Positions 18,101-25,442 of a stretch of 34,191 nucleotides of DNA are shown in pieces. The position numbers were made by a program, and so were the translations under genes. The notes beneath the pieces are model-generated. The model searched no databases. It worked only from the letters and a program-made list of their open reading frames with translations, and was not told the DNA's origin. Positions within the stretch are counted from its first letter, which is position 1. Each line of letters begins with the position of its first letter. This DNA comes from Lachnospiraceae bacterium (GTDB lineage: Bacteria; Bacillota; Clostridia; Lachnospirales; Lachnospiraceae), in assembly GCA_017620155.1 (NCBI GenBank), contig JAFZQY010000018.1:1-34191 (forward strand). Direction: 5' to 3'.

Positions 18101-19806
18101 TCAAGAAACTCATCACCGGTATCACCGTGGTATCCGGCACATCGGAGGCGGATGAAGGTGCGCCCACAGGCTCCATCACGGTGGACACATATAAGTCGGA
18201 TAAGATCGCCCAGTACAAGGATGTCGTATACATCACCAAGGACAAGAAGGAGATCGATATCAAGGCTGTGGATGATGACGGATCACCTGTCACCATCGAG
18301 TACTTCACCAGTGAGAATTTCTATGTGACCAGATCCGAGATCGAGGGTGCCGTGACTGACAAGAAGGCCAAATGGAAGACCTACTACAGTGAGGGCAAAC
18401 CGACTCTTACCGAGAACACCGCTGAGTATATCTATGCGAGAGTTTCGGATGCATCCGGTAATACCAGATATCTCTCAACGGGCAAGGTCATATACGATAC
18501 CAAGGCTCCGACCGTGAATACGATCGCGCTCGCAGATGAAAAAGGTGAGACGGTCGCAGTCATGACCGGTAAGGACAACTTAAGCGGTATCTGGAGATTC
18601 TATCTGAAGTATGAGGAGAAGAATAAAGGCAACAAGACTCCTACGGCCGCGGAGGTCATAGCGGAGAATAAGTATATAGAAGAACTGACCACGGACGATT
18701 TAAGCGCAGCCGGCAGACTGAAGGTATCGGGGCTTGATCCCGATAAGGAGTATCGTTTCTACGGTGTGGCCATAGATAAGGCAGGCAATATCGGCGAAGT
18801 CCTCGTTTATGATGCCAAGGGTAAGGCAAGTGCGGATAATTCCGCATCCAAGAACAGCATCAGTGATCAGCAAGGAAGCGCAGGCAATGGTGCGGCTGCA
18901 TCCAACGGAATAGCAGGATCCGGAAGCACTAAACCCACTCCTTCATCCGCTACGAGCAACTGGGCTAACCTGCCTGAATCAACATCGCAGACCAATCCTC
19001 TTGACCGTGAGATCAATCGTACACCGTATATCAGCGAAGCCACAGAGGGGACCAGAACAGGCCTCTTAGAAACCGGTGGCTGGGACAAGATAGAGAATGA
19101 AGTTACCAATGCACAGTCCGGTACCAGGATGAGTGTGGAAATGAGCGGATTATCCGTGATCCCCGGCTCCATGATTAGCACGCTTCAGAACAAGGATGTC
19201 AGTGTGACTATAAAGATGGCCGATGGCATCGAGTGGGTCATCGCAGGAACCGATGTAGACAGAGCGATCGGATCGGATATCGATCTTCGGGTCATTAAGG
19301 ACAGCAAGACCATACCCTACGAACTGCTGAGCGCTATAATCGATGCTTATCCTCATACCGAGATAGATATTGCACATGACGGGGAGTTTGGCTTTACCGC
19401 TACGCTTCGTGTTCCTTTCGGCGAGTCGAGCGCGGGAATGTACGGTAATCTGTATTACTATGATGAGGCTGCCGGAGAACTTAAGCTGCTTCAGTCTTCT
19501 CTGATAGGAAACGACGGTTATGCCGCATTCAGGATGAGTCACGCTTCGGATTATTCCATAGTCGTTAAGTCCGTGGACATGCTGGCAGCGTTGGACGAAC
19601 CGGCTGTAACTGCCGTATCGACTATCGATGAACAAACCGTCGATATATCGGATGCCAAAGCGGAACTGTCACTTCTCCCGCAATCCGGCAGGTCGATACT
19701 GGGGATGAGAATATGGCTCTTCGTGATGGCTCTCATCTGTGCCGCCATGTGCCTGGCCATTTTATTTGTACCTTCATTTCAGCGGGAAACAGTGTATAAT
19801 GAATAG
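15175..19806 (+). CDS. Giant exported repeat protein, C-terminally membrane anchored (paralog B)
   Basis: This is a 1543-aa paralog of the preceding protein, starting three bases after it. The signal peptide (about 1-41) and the last ~530 residues are closely similar to paralog A. Differences: more Cys motifs near the N-terminus (CICKSC, CTLCG, CTQCGY, then CDGCG and CTRCGY), a Thr-Asn repeat linker (about 135-162), a longer beta-rich middle, and three instead of two ~80-residue repeats (about 741-826, 828-908, 911-988). The C-terminal module (about 1300-1470) ends in one TM (about 1511-1533) and tail RETVYNE. The four- and eight-Cys segments look like zinc-ribbon knuckles, unusual for exported proteins. 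There is no clear ribosome site before ATG 15175, so translation is probably coupled to paralog A. Role unknown; surface structural or adhesive function inferred. Confidence 0.85.
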   Translation: MKVVKNYKGLKKWAKTTFVALLTICIIFTSTGVGSLIAYAGPTDDPATCTHDAGYDCVYSASDAEDKHGCICKSCHANLGDESCRYEYQTKDESSHIRYCTLCGATAEVPHNMSGGTCTQCGYTDLSYSSQPDNDTNTNTNTNTNTNTNTNTNTNTNTDTNSNTDSANGSDPDMGDDTGTGTHTHSYRTLYVSNNNGTHTEVEYCDGCGDTIESPYSETCNYVDGVCTRCGYEEPTPVLSSRPTNRKLGATPRLLGDPAGTGGATDINDNSHELIDRFFTEYKPRILVASRTYNGISRDYFEFGIPNFDPIEGDNILQNELGQGPYQIEGSVAWHRYINNEEILPVNTMSEDSYPGNAWFGGTQAGNYKVRVEFTVKNSSDERYHLYSDYNHTITPANIGDAVVNPPTLYYDQYLQGQRFELAWDGTTLVEDTDYTVTYTDIPDVMDTTVSPWGQYEVRIVGKGNYTGTKLGIVQARGVFRVNGQWQPGREFSSTGPAYIEALPTQGSTNKYQISLSQNGDYTDSITLKNVVEGTDYFLYCKLGSDSRVIKFYLFPTITPKPLTHNDITISNSSALYSAYHAYKNSSGNVVSFPFTPTDNGTYPSSTTLVIGEDFTVDDSDVPNGSVIPEASGTGDQKTYNVIIKGKGAYSGSVTRTVTTPVINVNKSGTADNANPDKYYDQLTLTAKDASNNTWQVSTSPDGTFSNSLTIEAPKNETLILYCKEPNNPIVYKKSVPVNVVEIPVKYGDSTTKLNRYTQSVDITAQGFTISDSADGTFNDSYTFRYDHNGAGNNSSTIDQTLYFKPNGSPGTVIPKRISGFTVVRETVPIRYNGAQNPNPDGYEDQVVITAQRYLIGTSTNGPFSDKYTHTKIGEKQAFYLYFVEKADPDRAPQKILISDITVYKADEVGIPVKYNGSLTKKTSYVDKVTISADNYLVGTSMDGPFSSGYDHTKTGKDQSFYLYFVDKNDTSATPVKKLITGITVVSGTSEADEGAPTGSITVDTYKSDKIAQYKDVVYITKDKKEIDIKAVDDDGSPVTIEYFTSENFYVTRSEIEGAVTDKKAKWKTYYSEGKPTLTENTAEYIYARVSDASGNTRYLSTGKVIYDTKAPTVNTIALADEKGETVAVMTGKDNLSGIWRFYLKYEEKNKGNKTPTAAEVIAENKYIEELTTDDLSAAGRLKVSGLDPDKEYRFYGVAIDKAGNIGEVLVYDAKGKASADNSASKNSISDQQGSAGNGAAASNGIAGSGSTKPTPSSATSNWANLPESTSQTNPLDREINRTPYISEATEGTRTGLLETGGWDKIENEVTNAQSGTRMSVEMSGLSVIPGSMISTLQNKDVSVTIKMADGIEWVIAGTDVDRAIGSDIDLRVIKDSKTIPYELLSAIIDAYPHTEIDIAHDGEFGFTATLRVPFGESSAGMYGNLYYYDEAAGELKLLQSSLIGNDGYAAFRMSHASDYSIVVKSVDMLAALDEPAVTAVSTIDEQTVDISDAKAELSLLPQSGRSILGMRIWLFVMALICAAMCLAILFVPSFQRETVYNE
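15577..15659 (+). repeat. 12-bp tandem repeat encoding (Asn-Thr)n
   Basis: A 12-bp unit of the form AATACCAACACA repeats about six to seven times with a few third-position changes, encoding an Asn-Thr run in the linker after the signal peptide and Cys motifs of paralog B. Copy-number changes would keep the reading frame. Confidence 0.85.
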
Positions 19807-19808
19807 TA

Positions 19809-21662
19809 ATGAAGGAAGAGACTACGTTTAAAGAATTGGTAAATAATAACCGGCCCTTCAATAAAAAGAGGACCGGTATTATTTCGCAGATCATAAAACC
19901 GCTTTTCTGGTTTCTCATCATCCTGATCTTTTTTGAGCAGGCTTTTTTGCTTGCATTCTTTCTCAGCGGACATATCAAGACCAAACAGGTAGGTGCGATA
20001 AATCTGGTGAATTATACCGCGGAAATGCTGGAGGGGTATAAAGCTATCGGATGGCTTACGGAATACTGGCTTGAGCACTACGATGAAATGGAACTGATCT
20101 ATGACAAGACGAGACTTTCGGTTCAGATAGACAAGATCGAAAAAGAATTCACCGAAATGGGGACGTTTAAGTCCGTAACTTACGAAAACATCAACAGACA
20201 GGATCCCGAAATACAGAAATTATATGCCGAGGTATGCTACGCAAGGCTGATCAGTGAATTTGACAGTCTGAAGTATTCATTTATGCCTAAATATCTCTTT
20301 GCTTTTGTGATAGACCCCGAAGAGGAAAAGGGCACGTTCCTTATTACCGGTGCGTACCCCGATGAAAAGAGGGTAAGCGACGGTGGAGATATATACGAAC
20401 TGGGTTACGAGATTCCCTATGAGAGGGGGATGTATCCGCAGCTCGATGTATTACTCCATTTTGATGACGCTGATCAGGAATACGGAATCGGGGACTTATG
20501 GAAATTTGAGTTCAAGAACGGCGACGGTTCCGTTCACATGTTCGGCCCGGTTTATTCTCCGCAAGGCGAGATGGTAATGATAGTGGGCGCATCCTATGAC
20601 TGGTTTGATTTCGTATCCAGCGGCGTGGATATGAGCTTCATTCTTCTGCTCGCATCCTCGGTAGTACTCATCCTGATCCTGAGACATACCGGTAAATTGC
20701 TCAGAAAGAACGTGGTCGATCCCGTAAGTAAGGAACAGACGGTTCTTGACAATTACAGTCAGGATAAGGACCCCGAAAAAGCGATCAATGGGCTTGCTGA
20801 AGTTGTGTCCAATAACGAGATAGAAGCGCTGGCAGTGAATTTTTCATCCATGATCACGGAGCTTGACAGATACATGGATGAGATCCGTCACATGACTGAG
20901 GAGAAGGAACGTATAGCCGCCGAACTCTCTATGGCCGAGAAGATTCAGGCCGGTATGCTGCCTTCCGATTTTCCTGCTTTTCCCGATCATGATGAGTTTG
21001 AACTCTATGCGATCATGGATCCTGCCAAGGAAACCGGTGGTGATTTCTATGATTTCTTCCTGATCGATGATGATCATATCGCACTCGTTATAGCCGATGT
21101 ATCCGGCAAGGGTATGCCTGCGGCATTGTTCATGATGAACGCCATGACGCTCATCCGCACGAGAACTAAGATGAATATGGGCGATCCGGGTCAGATCCTT
21201 GCGGATGTAAATAACCTGCTGTGTGAACGCAACGACCAGAACATGTTCGTTACGGTATGGATGGCCGTGCTCGATCTGAAGACCGGTAAGGGCGTAGCCG
21301 TAAATGCCGGGCATGAGGATCCCGTGATCAGGAGAGGCGATGGGGCATATGAGATCGTTATATATGATCATTCCATGGTCATGGGCGCCCTTAAAGACAT
21401 GGAATATCCGGATCATGAATTTGAACTTAACCCGGGTGATACCATCTATGTATATACTGACGGTGTGCCTGAAGCGATAAATGAGGCTGAAGAATTCTAC
21501 GGAACGAACCGGCTTAAGGAGAAGCTCAATGAATTTGCCGATCTTAGCATGACAGACCTGCTTCCCGCAATCAGGAAGGACATAGAGGACTTCGCGTGCG
21601 GGGCAGAGCAGTTCGACGATATAACCATGCTCGGATTCAAGTATTTTCGTTATAAGGACTGA
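19809..21662 (+). CDS. Membrane SpoIIE/PP2C-family serine phosphatase
   Basis: This is a 617-aa protein. TM1 about 32-54; an extracytoplasmic sensor region of about 220 residues (55-274) that I cannot assign; TM2 about 275-292; a HAMP-like/coiled-coil linker (293-385) ending EKIQAGMLPSDFP (377-389), the usual lead-in to SpoIIE phosphatase domains; PP2C domain 400-612. Metal-site motifs are present: GGDFYD (410-415), ADVSGKG (429-435), NAGH (499-502), YTDGVPEA (549-556), DDIT (603-606). Such enzymes dephosphorylate the serine of STAS proteins. The next gene, five bases on, starts with a STAS domain, its likely substrate. The start ATG 19809 follows the surface protein stop by two bases with no obvious ribosome site, so expression is tied to the surface proteins. 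Confidence 0.92.
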   Translation: MKEETTFKELVNNNRPFNKKRTGIISQIIKPLFWFLIILIFFEQAFLLAFFLSGHIKTKQVGAINLVNYTAEMLEGYKAIGWLTEYWLEHYDEMELIYDKTRLSVQIDKIEKEFTEMGTFKSVTYENINRQDPEIQKLYAEVCYARLISEFDSLKYSFMPKYLFAFVIDPEEEKGTFLITGAYPDEKRVSDGGDIYELGYEIPYERGMYPQLDVLLHFDDADQEYGIGDLWKFEFKNGDGSVHMFGPVYSPQGEMVMIVGASYDWFDFVSSGVDMSFILLLASSVVLILILRHTGKLLRKNVVDPVSKEQTVLDNYSQDKDPEKAINGLAEVVSNNEIEALAVNFSSMITELDRYMDEIRHMTEEKERIAAELSMAEKIQAGMLPSDFPAFPDHDEFELYAIMDPAKETGGDFYDFFLIDDDHIALVIADVSGKGMPAALFMMNAMTLIRTRTKMNMGDPGQILADVNNLLCERNDQNMFVTVWMAVLDLKTGKGVAVNAGHEDPVIRRGDGAYEIVIYDHSMVMGALKDMEYPDHEFELNPGDTIYVYTDGVPEAINEAEEFYGTNRLKEKLNEFADLSMTDLLPAIRKDIEDFACGAEQFDDITMLGFKYFRYKD

Positions 21663-21667
21663 GTAAT

Positions 21668-23551
21668 ATGAATATCGAGATACAGGAACTTGAAGACGGC
21701 TTGTTTAAGCTGATACCGTCAGGCAGAATCGATACCAATACTTCCGCGGAACTCAGAACCGCCTTATCCGGAATATATGAGAAGGCGAGAAAAGTCCTGA
21801 TAGATTTTCGCGAGGTTGCCTATATTTCTTCTGCGGGACTCCGCGAACTACTGGTATGCAGGAAGCGATACCAGAAAGACGCCATGTCCGTGGAGAACGT
21901 CTCACCGGCGGTATATGAAATCTTTGAGACCACCGGATTCGATACGATAATTCCCCTTAAAAAAGCAGAGCGCGACATGAGCACGTATGTGCAGATGTCG
22001 ATCAAACAGTTCCTTGCCAGCAAGGTATCGGAGAACCCCGATAAGGTAGTTCTTGTCGGAGAGTGCGGTGAATATACCTGGAAAGATATCGATAAGGGGT
22101 CACAGATACTGGCCGATGACCTGGCCAGGATGGGAGTTGGTCCCAGATCCCATGTCGGTCTATGCGGACTTAATTCAGTCAACTGGATCCTTGCTTTTTA
22201 CGCACTTCAGAAACTGGGCGCCATGTCCATGCTCATCAATCCCAATCAGCGTGCCGTTGAGATTGCATCGGTTGCAAAGGTCGGAGACATTGCCACGCTC
22301 ATATACGGCGAACTTCCCGAGATGGGCGATGATGAGGATAATTTTCTGGGCGCTATCAGAGACGCTGAAGGTTCGCCTGTTAAATCCTTTTTTTCCATAA
22401 GAAACAGTATAGACATAAAGACAAGATTCGACGAATATGATGCTGTCGCAGGCAAATATAAGGAGCATGTGGAAGCTGACGATCCCTGCGTTGTGATATT
22501 CACGTCCGGTTCTACTGGGCGTCCCAAAGGCGTGCTTCTTTCTTCGTATAACATACTTAATGCAGCAAGCGGAAACTGTGAGGACCAGACGATTAATCCG
22601 GACGACAGAACATGCCTGATCCTTCCGCTTTTCCACATATTCGGTCTGGTTGCCGGCCTTCTTGCAAACGGGATGGCAGATTCCACCATATATATTCCGA
22701 AGGATATCAGGACAGGAACGCTGCTTGAACTCATAAGCAGCAGGAAGTGCACGATTTTCCATTCCGTACCGACCATGCTCATAGCGCTCATGAATAATCA
22801 GGATTTTCAGCCTGAGAAACTGGCGTCGCTGCGCTGTACGATCATATCGGGGGCGGCTGCTACCGAGTCTCAGATACTCATGTTCCAGAAGGCCATGCCG
22901 AATAATCACTTCCTGTCATCATACGGTCTTTCGGAGATGGCACCGGTTAGCATCACACCGTATGACGATACCAATGATCATGTGCTTCATACGGTTGGAA
23001 AGCCCGTGCGTCATATCAATATCAAGATCCGGAACATGGAGACCGGGGAGGACTGCCTGGTGGGAGAATCCGGTGAGATACTCGTGCAGGGCTTCAACCT
23101 GATGACCGGATATTATAAGGTTCCGATCGAGGACCAGTCGATAGATGACGAAGGATGGCTTCACACCGGCGACCTGGGGTACATGACGGAGGATGGATAT
23201 GTATGTCTCTCCGGCAGGCTTAAGGAACTCATTATCAGGGGCGGTGAGAATATCATGCCCGGGGAAGTGGAGAGTGCCATTTCCGCATGCGATATTATCG
23301 ATAATGTCAAGGTCATCGGCGTTCCGAGCGATTTCTTCGGCGAGGAAGTCGGAGCGTGCATCAAATTAAAGCCAGGTTGCGTATTCGACGAAGATAAGAT
23401 GAGAGAAGAGTTGAAGGTCAGGCTTGCGAAGTTCAAGATCCCTCAGTATTTCCTGGTATATGACGCATTCCCGATGCTGGGCACCGGCAAGATCGATACC
23501 GTGACGCTTAAGAAGGATGCGCTTGCCAAACTGGCAGACAAAAAAGGATAG
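21668..23551 (+). CDS. STAS domain fused to acyl-CoA synthetase / AMP-dependent ligase
   Basis: This is a 627-aa protein. Residues 1-100 are a complete STAS domain with PSGRID (17-22) and YISSAGLREL (52-61); the aligned phospho-acceptor is Ser55. From about 108 the chain is a full ANL-superfamily adenylating enzyme: P-loop FTSGSTGRPKG (278-288), YGLSE (419-423), GWLHTGD (496-502), hinge GRLKELI (516-522) with RGGENIMPGEVE following (524-535), and the C-terminal catalytic lysine in GTGKID (K608). It should activate a carboxylic acid with ATP and probably transfer it to CoA; the substrate cannot be told. Length beyond the STAS part (about 520) is normal for the family. It follows the PP2C phosphatase by five bases, so phosphorylation control of the synthetase is the natural reading, though unproven. 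No frameshift or stop separates the two parts. Confidence 0.93.
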   Translation: MNIEIQELEDGLFKLIPSGRIDTNTSAELRTALSGIYEKARKVLIDFREVAYISSAGLRELLVCRKRYQKDAMSVENVSPAVYEIFETTGFDTIIPLKKAERDMSTYVQMSIKQFLASKVSENPDKVVLVGECGEYTWKDIDKGSQILADDLARMGVGPRSHVGLCGLNSVNWILAFYALQKLGAMSMLINPNQRAVEIASVAKVGDIATLIYGELPEMGDDEDNFLGAIRDAEGSPVKSFFSIRNSIDIKTRFDEYDAVAGKYKEHVEADDPCVVIFTSGSTGRPKGVLLSSYNILNAASGNCEDQTINPDDRTCLILPLFHIFGLVAGLLANGMADSTIYIPKDIRTGTLLELISSRKCTIFHSVPTMLIALMNNQDFQPEKLASLRCTIISGAAATESQILMFQKAMPNNHFLSSYGLSEMAPVSITPYDDTNDHVLHTVGKPVRHINIKIRNMETGEDCLVGESGEILVQGFNLMTGYYKVPIEDQSIDDEGWLHTGDLGYMTEDGYVCLSGRLKELIIRGGENIMPGEVESAISACDIIDNVKVIGVPSDFFGEEVGACIKLKPGCVFDEDKMREELKVRLAKFKIPQYFLVYDAFPMLGTGKIDTVTLKKDALAKLADKKG

Positions 23552-23557
23552 GCAGAC

Positions 23558-24319
23558 ATGTATTTAGGCTCAAAGAAAAGAATCCTGTCCACGGCACTGA
23601 TTCTGTGTGTCGTGATCAGCATAATATCGGATCTGCTCTCGGCATCGGTCAGATATATCATCAAAAATGTGGACCCCGCCCTGCCGGATATGATGGATCC
23701 GACCCTCTGGAAAGCGGAGAGCGTGATAGCCATATTTGAGATACTTCTCATAGCGGCTGTCTTTGCCACTTACCACAAAAGGCTGGACAGATACATCAAT
23801 ATGATACCCGCCGAGGACCGTAAGCAGCTTGGCATACTTCAGGAAGAGTCTTTCGGGAAAAATATCTCTGCGCTCACAGCTGAGGATATCTCCAAACTCA
23901 TGAAGATATGGGCGGTCATCCTGGTCGGAGCGCAGACTGCCTACTATATCTCGTCATCTTTATACCGTTCGTTCATCATTCAGCTGTCCGAACTGGTTGA
24001 CATAAGTAATGCGCCGTACGATTATTTCGTATCCATATATAACAATACCCACGGCTTCAAATATCTGGGAATGGTCATCGCGATCCTTTTAGGGATCACG
24101 ATCACGGGCATCTTTCTTGAGAACAATCTCTTAAAAGTTGTAAGCGTACTCTATGCGATCGTTTTCCTGATTGCTTTCATGACGCTCAACATGCAGTCGA
24201 TGTCCATATTCGGACATACGGTCGGCATAGTCTGGACTTCCGTCCTTTATCATGTAATCGATCAGGTCGGTATCGTTGTCCTGGCTCTGTATCTGCGCCG
24301 TAAGTATCCCGGAGTGTGA
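23558..24319 (+). CDS. Six-TM membrane protein of unknown function
   Basis: This is a 253-aa protein with about six TM helices (roughly 9-28, 55-71, 116-134, 168-187, 190-210, 223-245) and a cytosolic or loop segment (72-112) rich in charged residues. I do not recognise the family. It starts six bases after the STAS-synthetase stop, and its own stop overlaps a possible GTG start of the next gene. Its place between an acyl-CoA synthetase and a DUF218 protein suggests a membrane or envelope role in the same pathway; nothing in the sequence proves it. Confidence 0.75.
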   Translation: MYLGSKKRILSTALILCVVISIISDLLSASVRYIIKNVDPALPDMMDPTLWKAESVIAIFEILLIAAVFATYHKRLDRYINMIPAEDRKQLGILQEESFGKNISALTAEDISKLMKIWAVILVGAQTAYYISSSLYRSFIIQLSELVDISNAPYDYFVSIYNNTHGFKYLGMVIAILLGITITGIFLENNLLKVVSVLYAIVFLIAFMTLNMQSMSIFGHTVGIVWTSVLYHVIDQVGIVVLALYLRRKYPGV

Positions 24320-25341
24320 GAACTCCCATGAGTCTTAAGAAGAATCCTTATTCATATATGAATATAGTGATCGCATCCGTGATCATTTTTCTTTTTGCGA
24401 TAATAGTTGGACGCATATCCATAATCCCGCTGGAGACGGCGGGAACAGGTGATGCGCTCATACGCAGGGTGGCCGTGTTTCTGTGGCAGTTCAGCCGCGA
24501 TCTGATGCTCCCCATATGTCTGCTCATATTGTTCGTGTGCATAAGTAACGTGGTTCTGCTTCTTAAGGAGGGATACCGCGTTAACAATCTGCTTGGATTC
24601 ATATTCGGCAGCATGTATCTGATCGGCGTGAATCTACTCTGGAAGCCGATAAGCACGCTTCCCGAAGTCTTAAACCCTGTATTGATATTCATAAGGCTCT
24701 GCGTATGCTACCTCGAGTGCACGGTCCTTGCGATATGCGTGATGGGGTATCTGACCGCGCTCCGTGAGCCTGAGTATGACAGGGATTACTGCATCATCCT
24801 CGGCTGTTCCATAAGTAAAAAAGGTAAGCTGCGGCCTCTCATCAAAGGCAGGGTCAACCGCGCGATCCATTACGCCTGGGAGCAGGAGATAGAGACAGGC
24901 AAGAGCCTGATCTATATCCCGTCAGGCGGTCAGGGCCCGGATGAACCGATAAGCGAAGGATCCGCGATGGAGATGTATCTGCTAAGCCACGGCGCCGAGG
25001 AGAACGAAGTCTGCGCCGAGAAAGAGTCGCGTAACACTTTAGAAAACATTCTTTTTAGTAAGAAGTTGATTGAGACAATGGTGCCAGGCACCAATGAAGG
25101 CACCATCGGTCGCACAGCACGCGTTGCTATCGTCACATCGAACTTCCACGTCCTGCGCAGCGGGCTTCTGGCTCACCGCGCGGGACTTGACGCCATAGTC
25201 ATCGGCTGCGATACCAAATGGTACTTCTGGCCCAACGCGTTTCTGCGGGAGACCATAGCGATACTTGCAATGTATCCATGGGTCCATCTGTCTGCAGTGC
25301 TTGTCTTTGCGCTGTTTTCCGCAATAATTTATTTTTTTTAA
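24316..25341 (+). CDS. YdcF/SanA-like DUF218 membrane protein
   Basis: This is a 341-aa protein. About four N-terminal TM helices (15-35, 65-83, 92-108, 122-148) are followed by a DUF218 domain (158-310): ILGCSI (161-166), SGGQGPDE (203-210), SRNTLEN (238-244), TSNFHVLRS (274-282); then a last hydrophobic helix at the C-terminus. DUF218 proteins (YdcF, SanA, ElyC) are linked to envelope and lipid-carrier or peptidoglycan homeostasis, chemistry mostly unsettled. GTG 24316 overlaps the previous stop; ATG 24328 (residue 5) is an equal candidate, with GGAG 13 bases upstream. Residues about 255-266 look like a small insertion between two conserved motifs and coincide with a DNA palindrome. It ends in an AT-rich stretch before the next promoter region. 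Confidence 0.85.
   Translation: MRTPMSLKKNPYSYMNIVIASVIIFLFAIIVGRISIIPLETAGTGDALIRRVAVFLWQFSRDLMLPICLLILFVCISNVVLLLKEGYRVNNLLGFIFGSMYLIGVNLLWKPISTLPEVLNPVLIFIRLCVCYLECTVLAICVMGYLTALREPEYDRDYCIILGCSISKKGKLRPLIKGRVNRAIHYAWEQEIETGKSLIYIPSGGQGPDEPISEGSAMEMYLLSHGAEENEVCAEKESRNTLENILFSKKLIETMVPGTNEGTIGRTARVAIVTSNFHVLRSGLLAHRAGLDAIVIGCDTKWYFWPNAFLRETIAILAMYPWVHLSAVLVFALFSAIIYFF
25077..25095. repeat. Near-perfect palindrome inside the DUF218 gene
   Basis: The core TGGTGCC-A-GGCACCA (15 bp, seven-base arms around one base) reads through in frame; a further GGCACCAT copy follows at 25099-25106. It encodes the MVPGTNEGT part of a segment that looks inserted between the conserved SRNTLEN and TSNFHVLRS motifs. 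It may be the footprint of a small mobile palindrome. Confidence 0.5.
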
Positions 25342-25350
25342 AAAAATACT

Positions 25351-25438
25351 ATATTTTGTTGGACATTTGTTGGACAGTGCCTGATATGGTATATAGCGTA
25401 AGCTAAAATCATAGTAGCTGTATACTACACAGGAGGAG
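25351..25438 (+). promoter_or_regulatory. Putative promoter region with TGTTGGA direct repeat and strong ribosome site
   Basis: TGTTGGA occurs at 25357-25363 and 25368-25374, 11 bp apart, as upstream of the first surface protein operon. A TATATA box is at 25390-25395. The ribosome site AGGAGGAG is at 25431-25438 for ATG 25443. A T-run/A-run (about 25330-25347) just upstream could act as an UP-like or bent element. The leader TATACTACACAGGAG resembles the sequence before the acyltransferase gene (ATACTACACGGAG at 28401-28413). Confidence 0.5.
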
Positions 25439-25442
25439 CAAC

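Noticed and set aside
18970-18984. LPEST as a sortase signal in paralog B
   Set aside because: It lies some 280 residues before the C-terminus in a linker, lacks the final Gly, and the C-terminal TM is not preceded by an LPxTG motif.
19795-19800. TATAAT box just before the 19809 phosphatase gene
   Set aside because: No -35 box at a suitable distance, and it would leave almost no leader before the start codon; the gene is better explained by coupling to the upstream operon.
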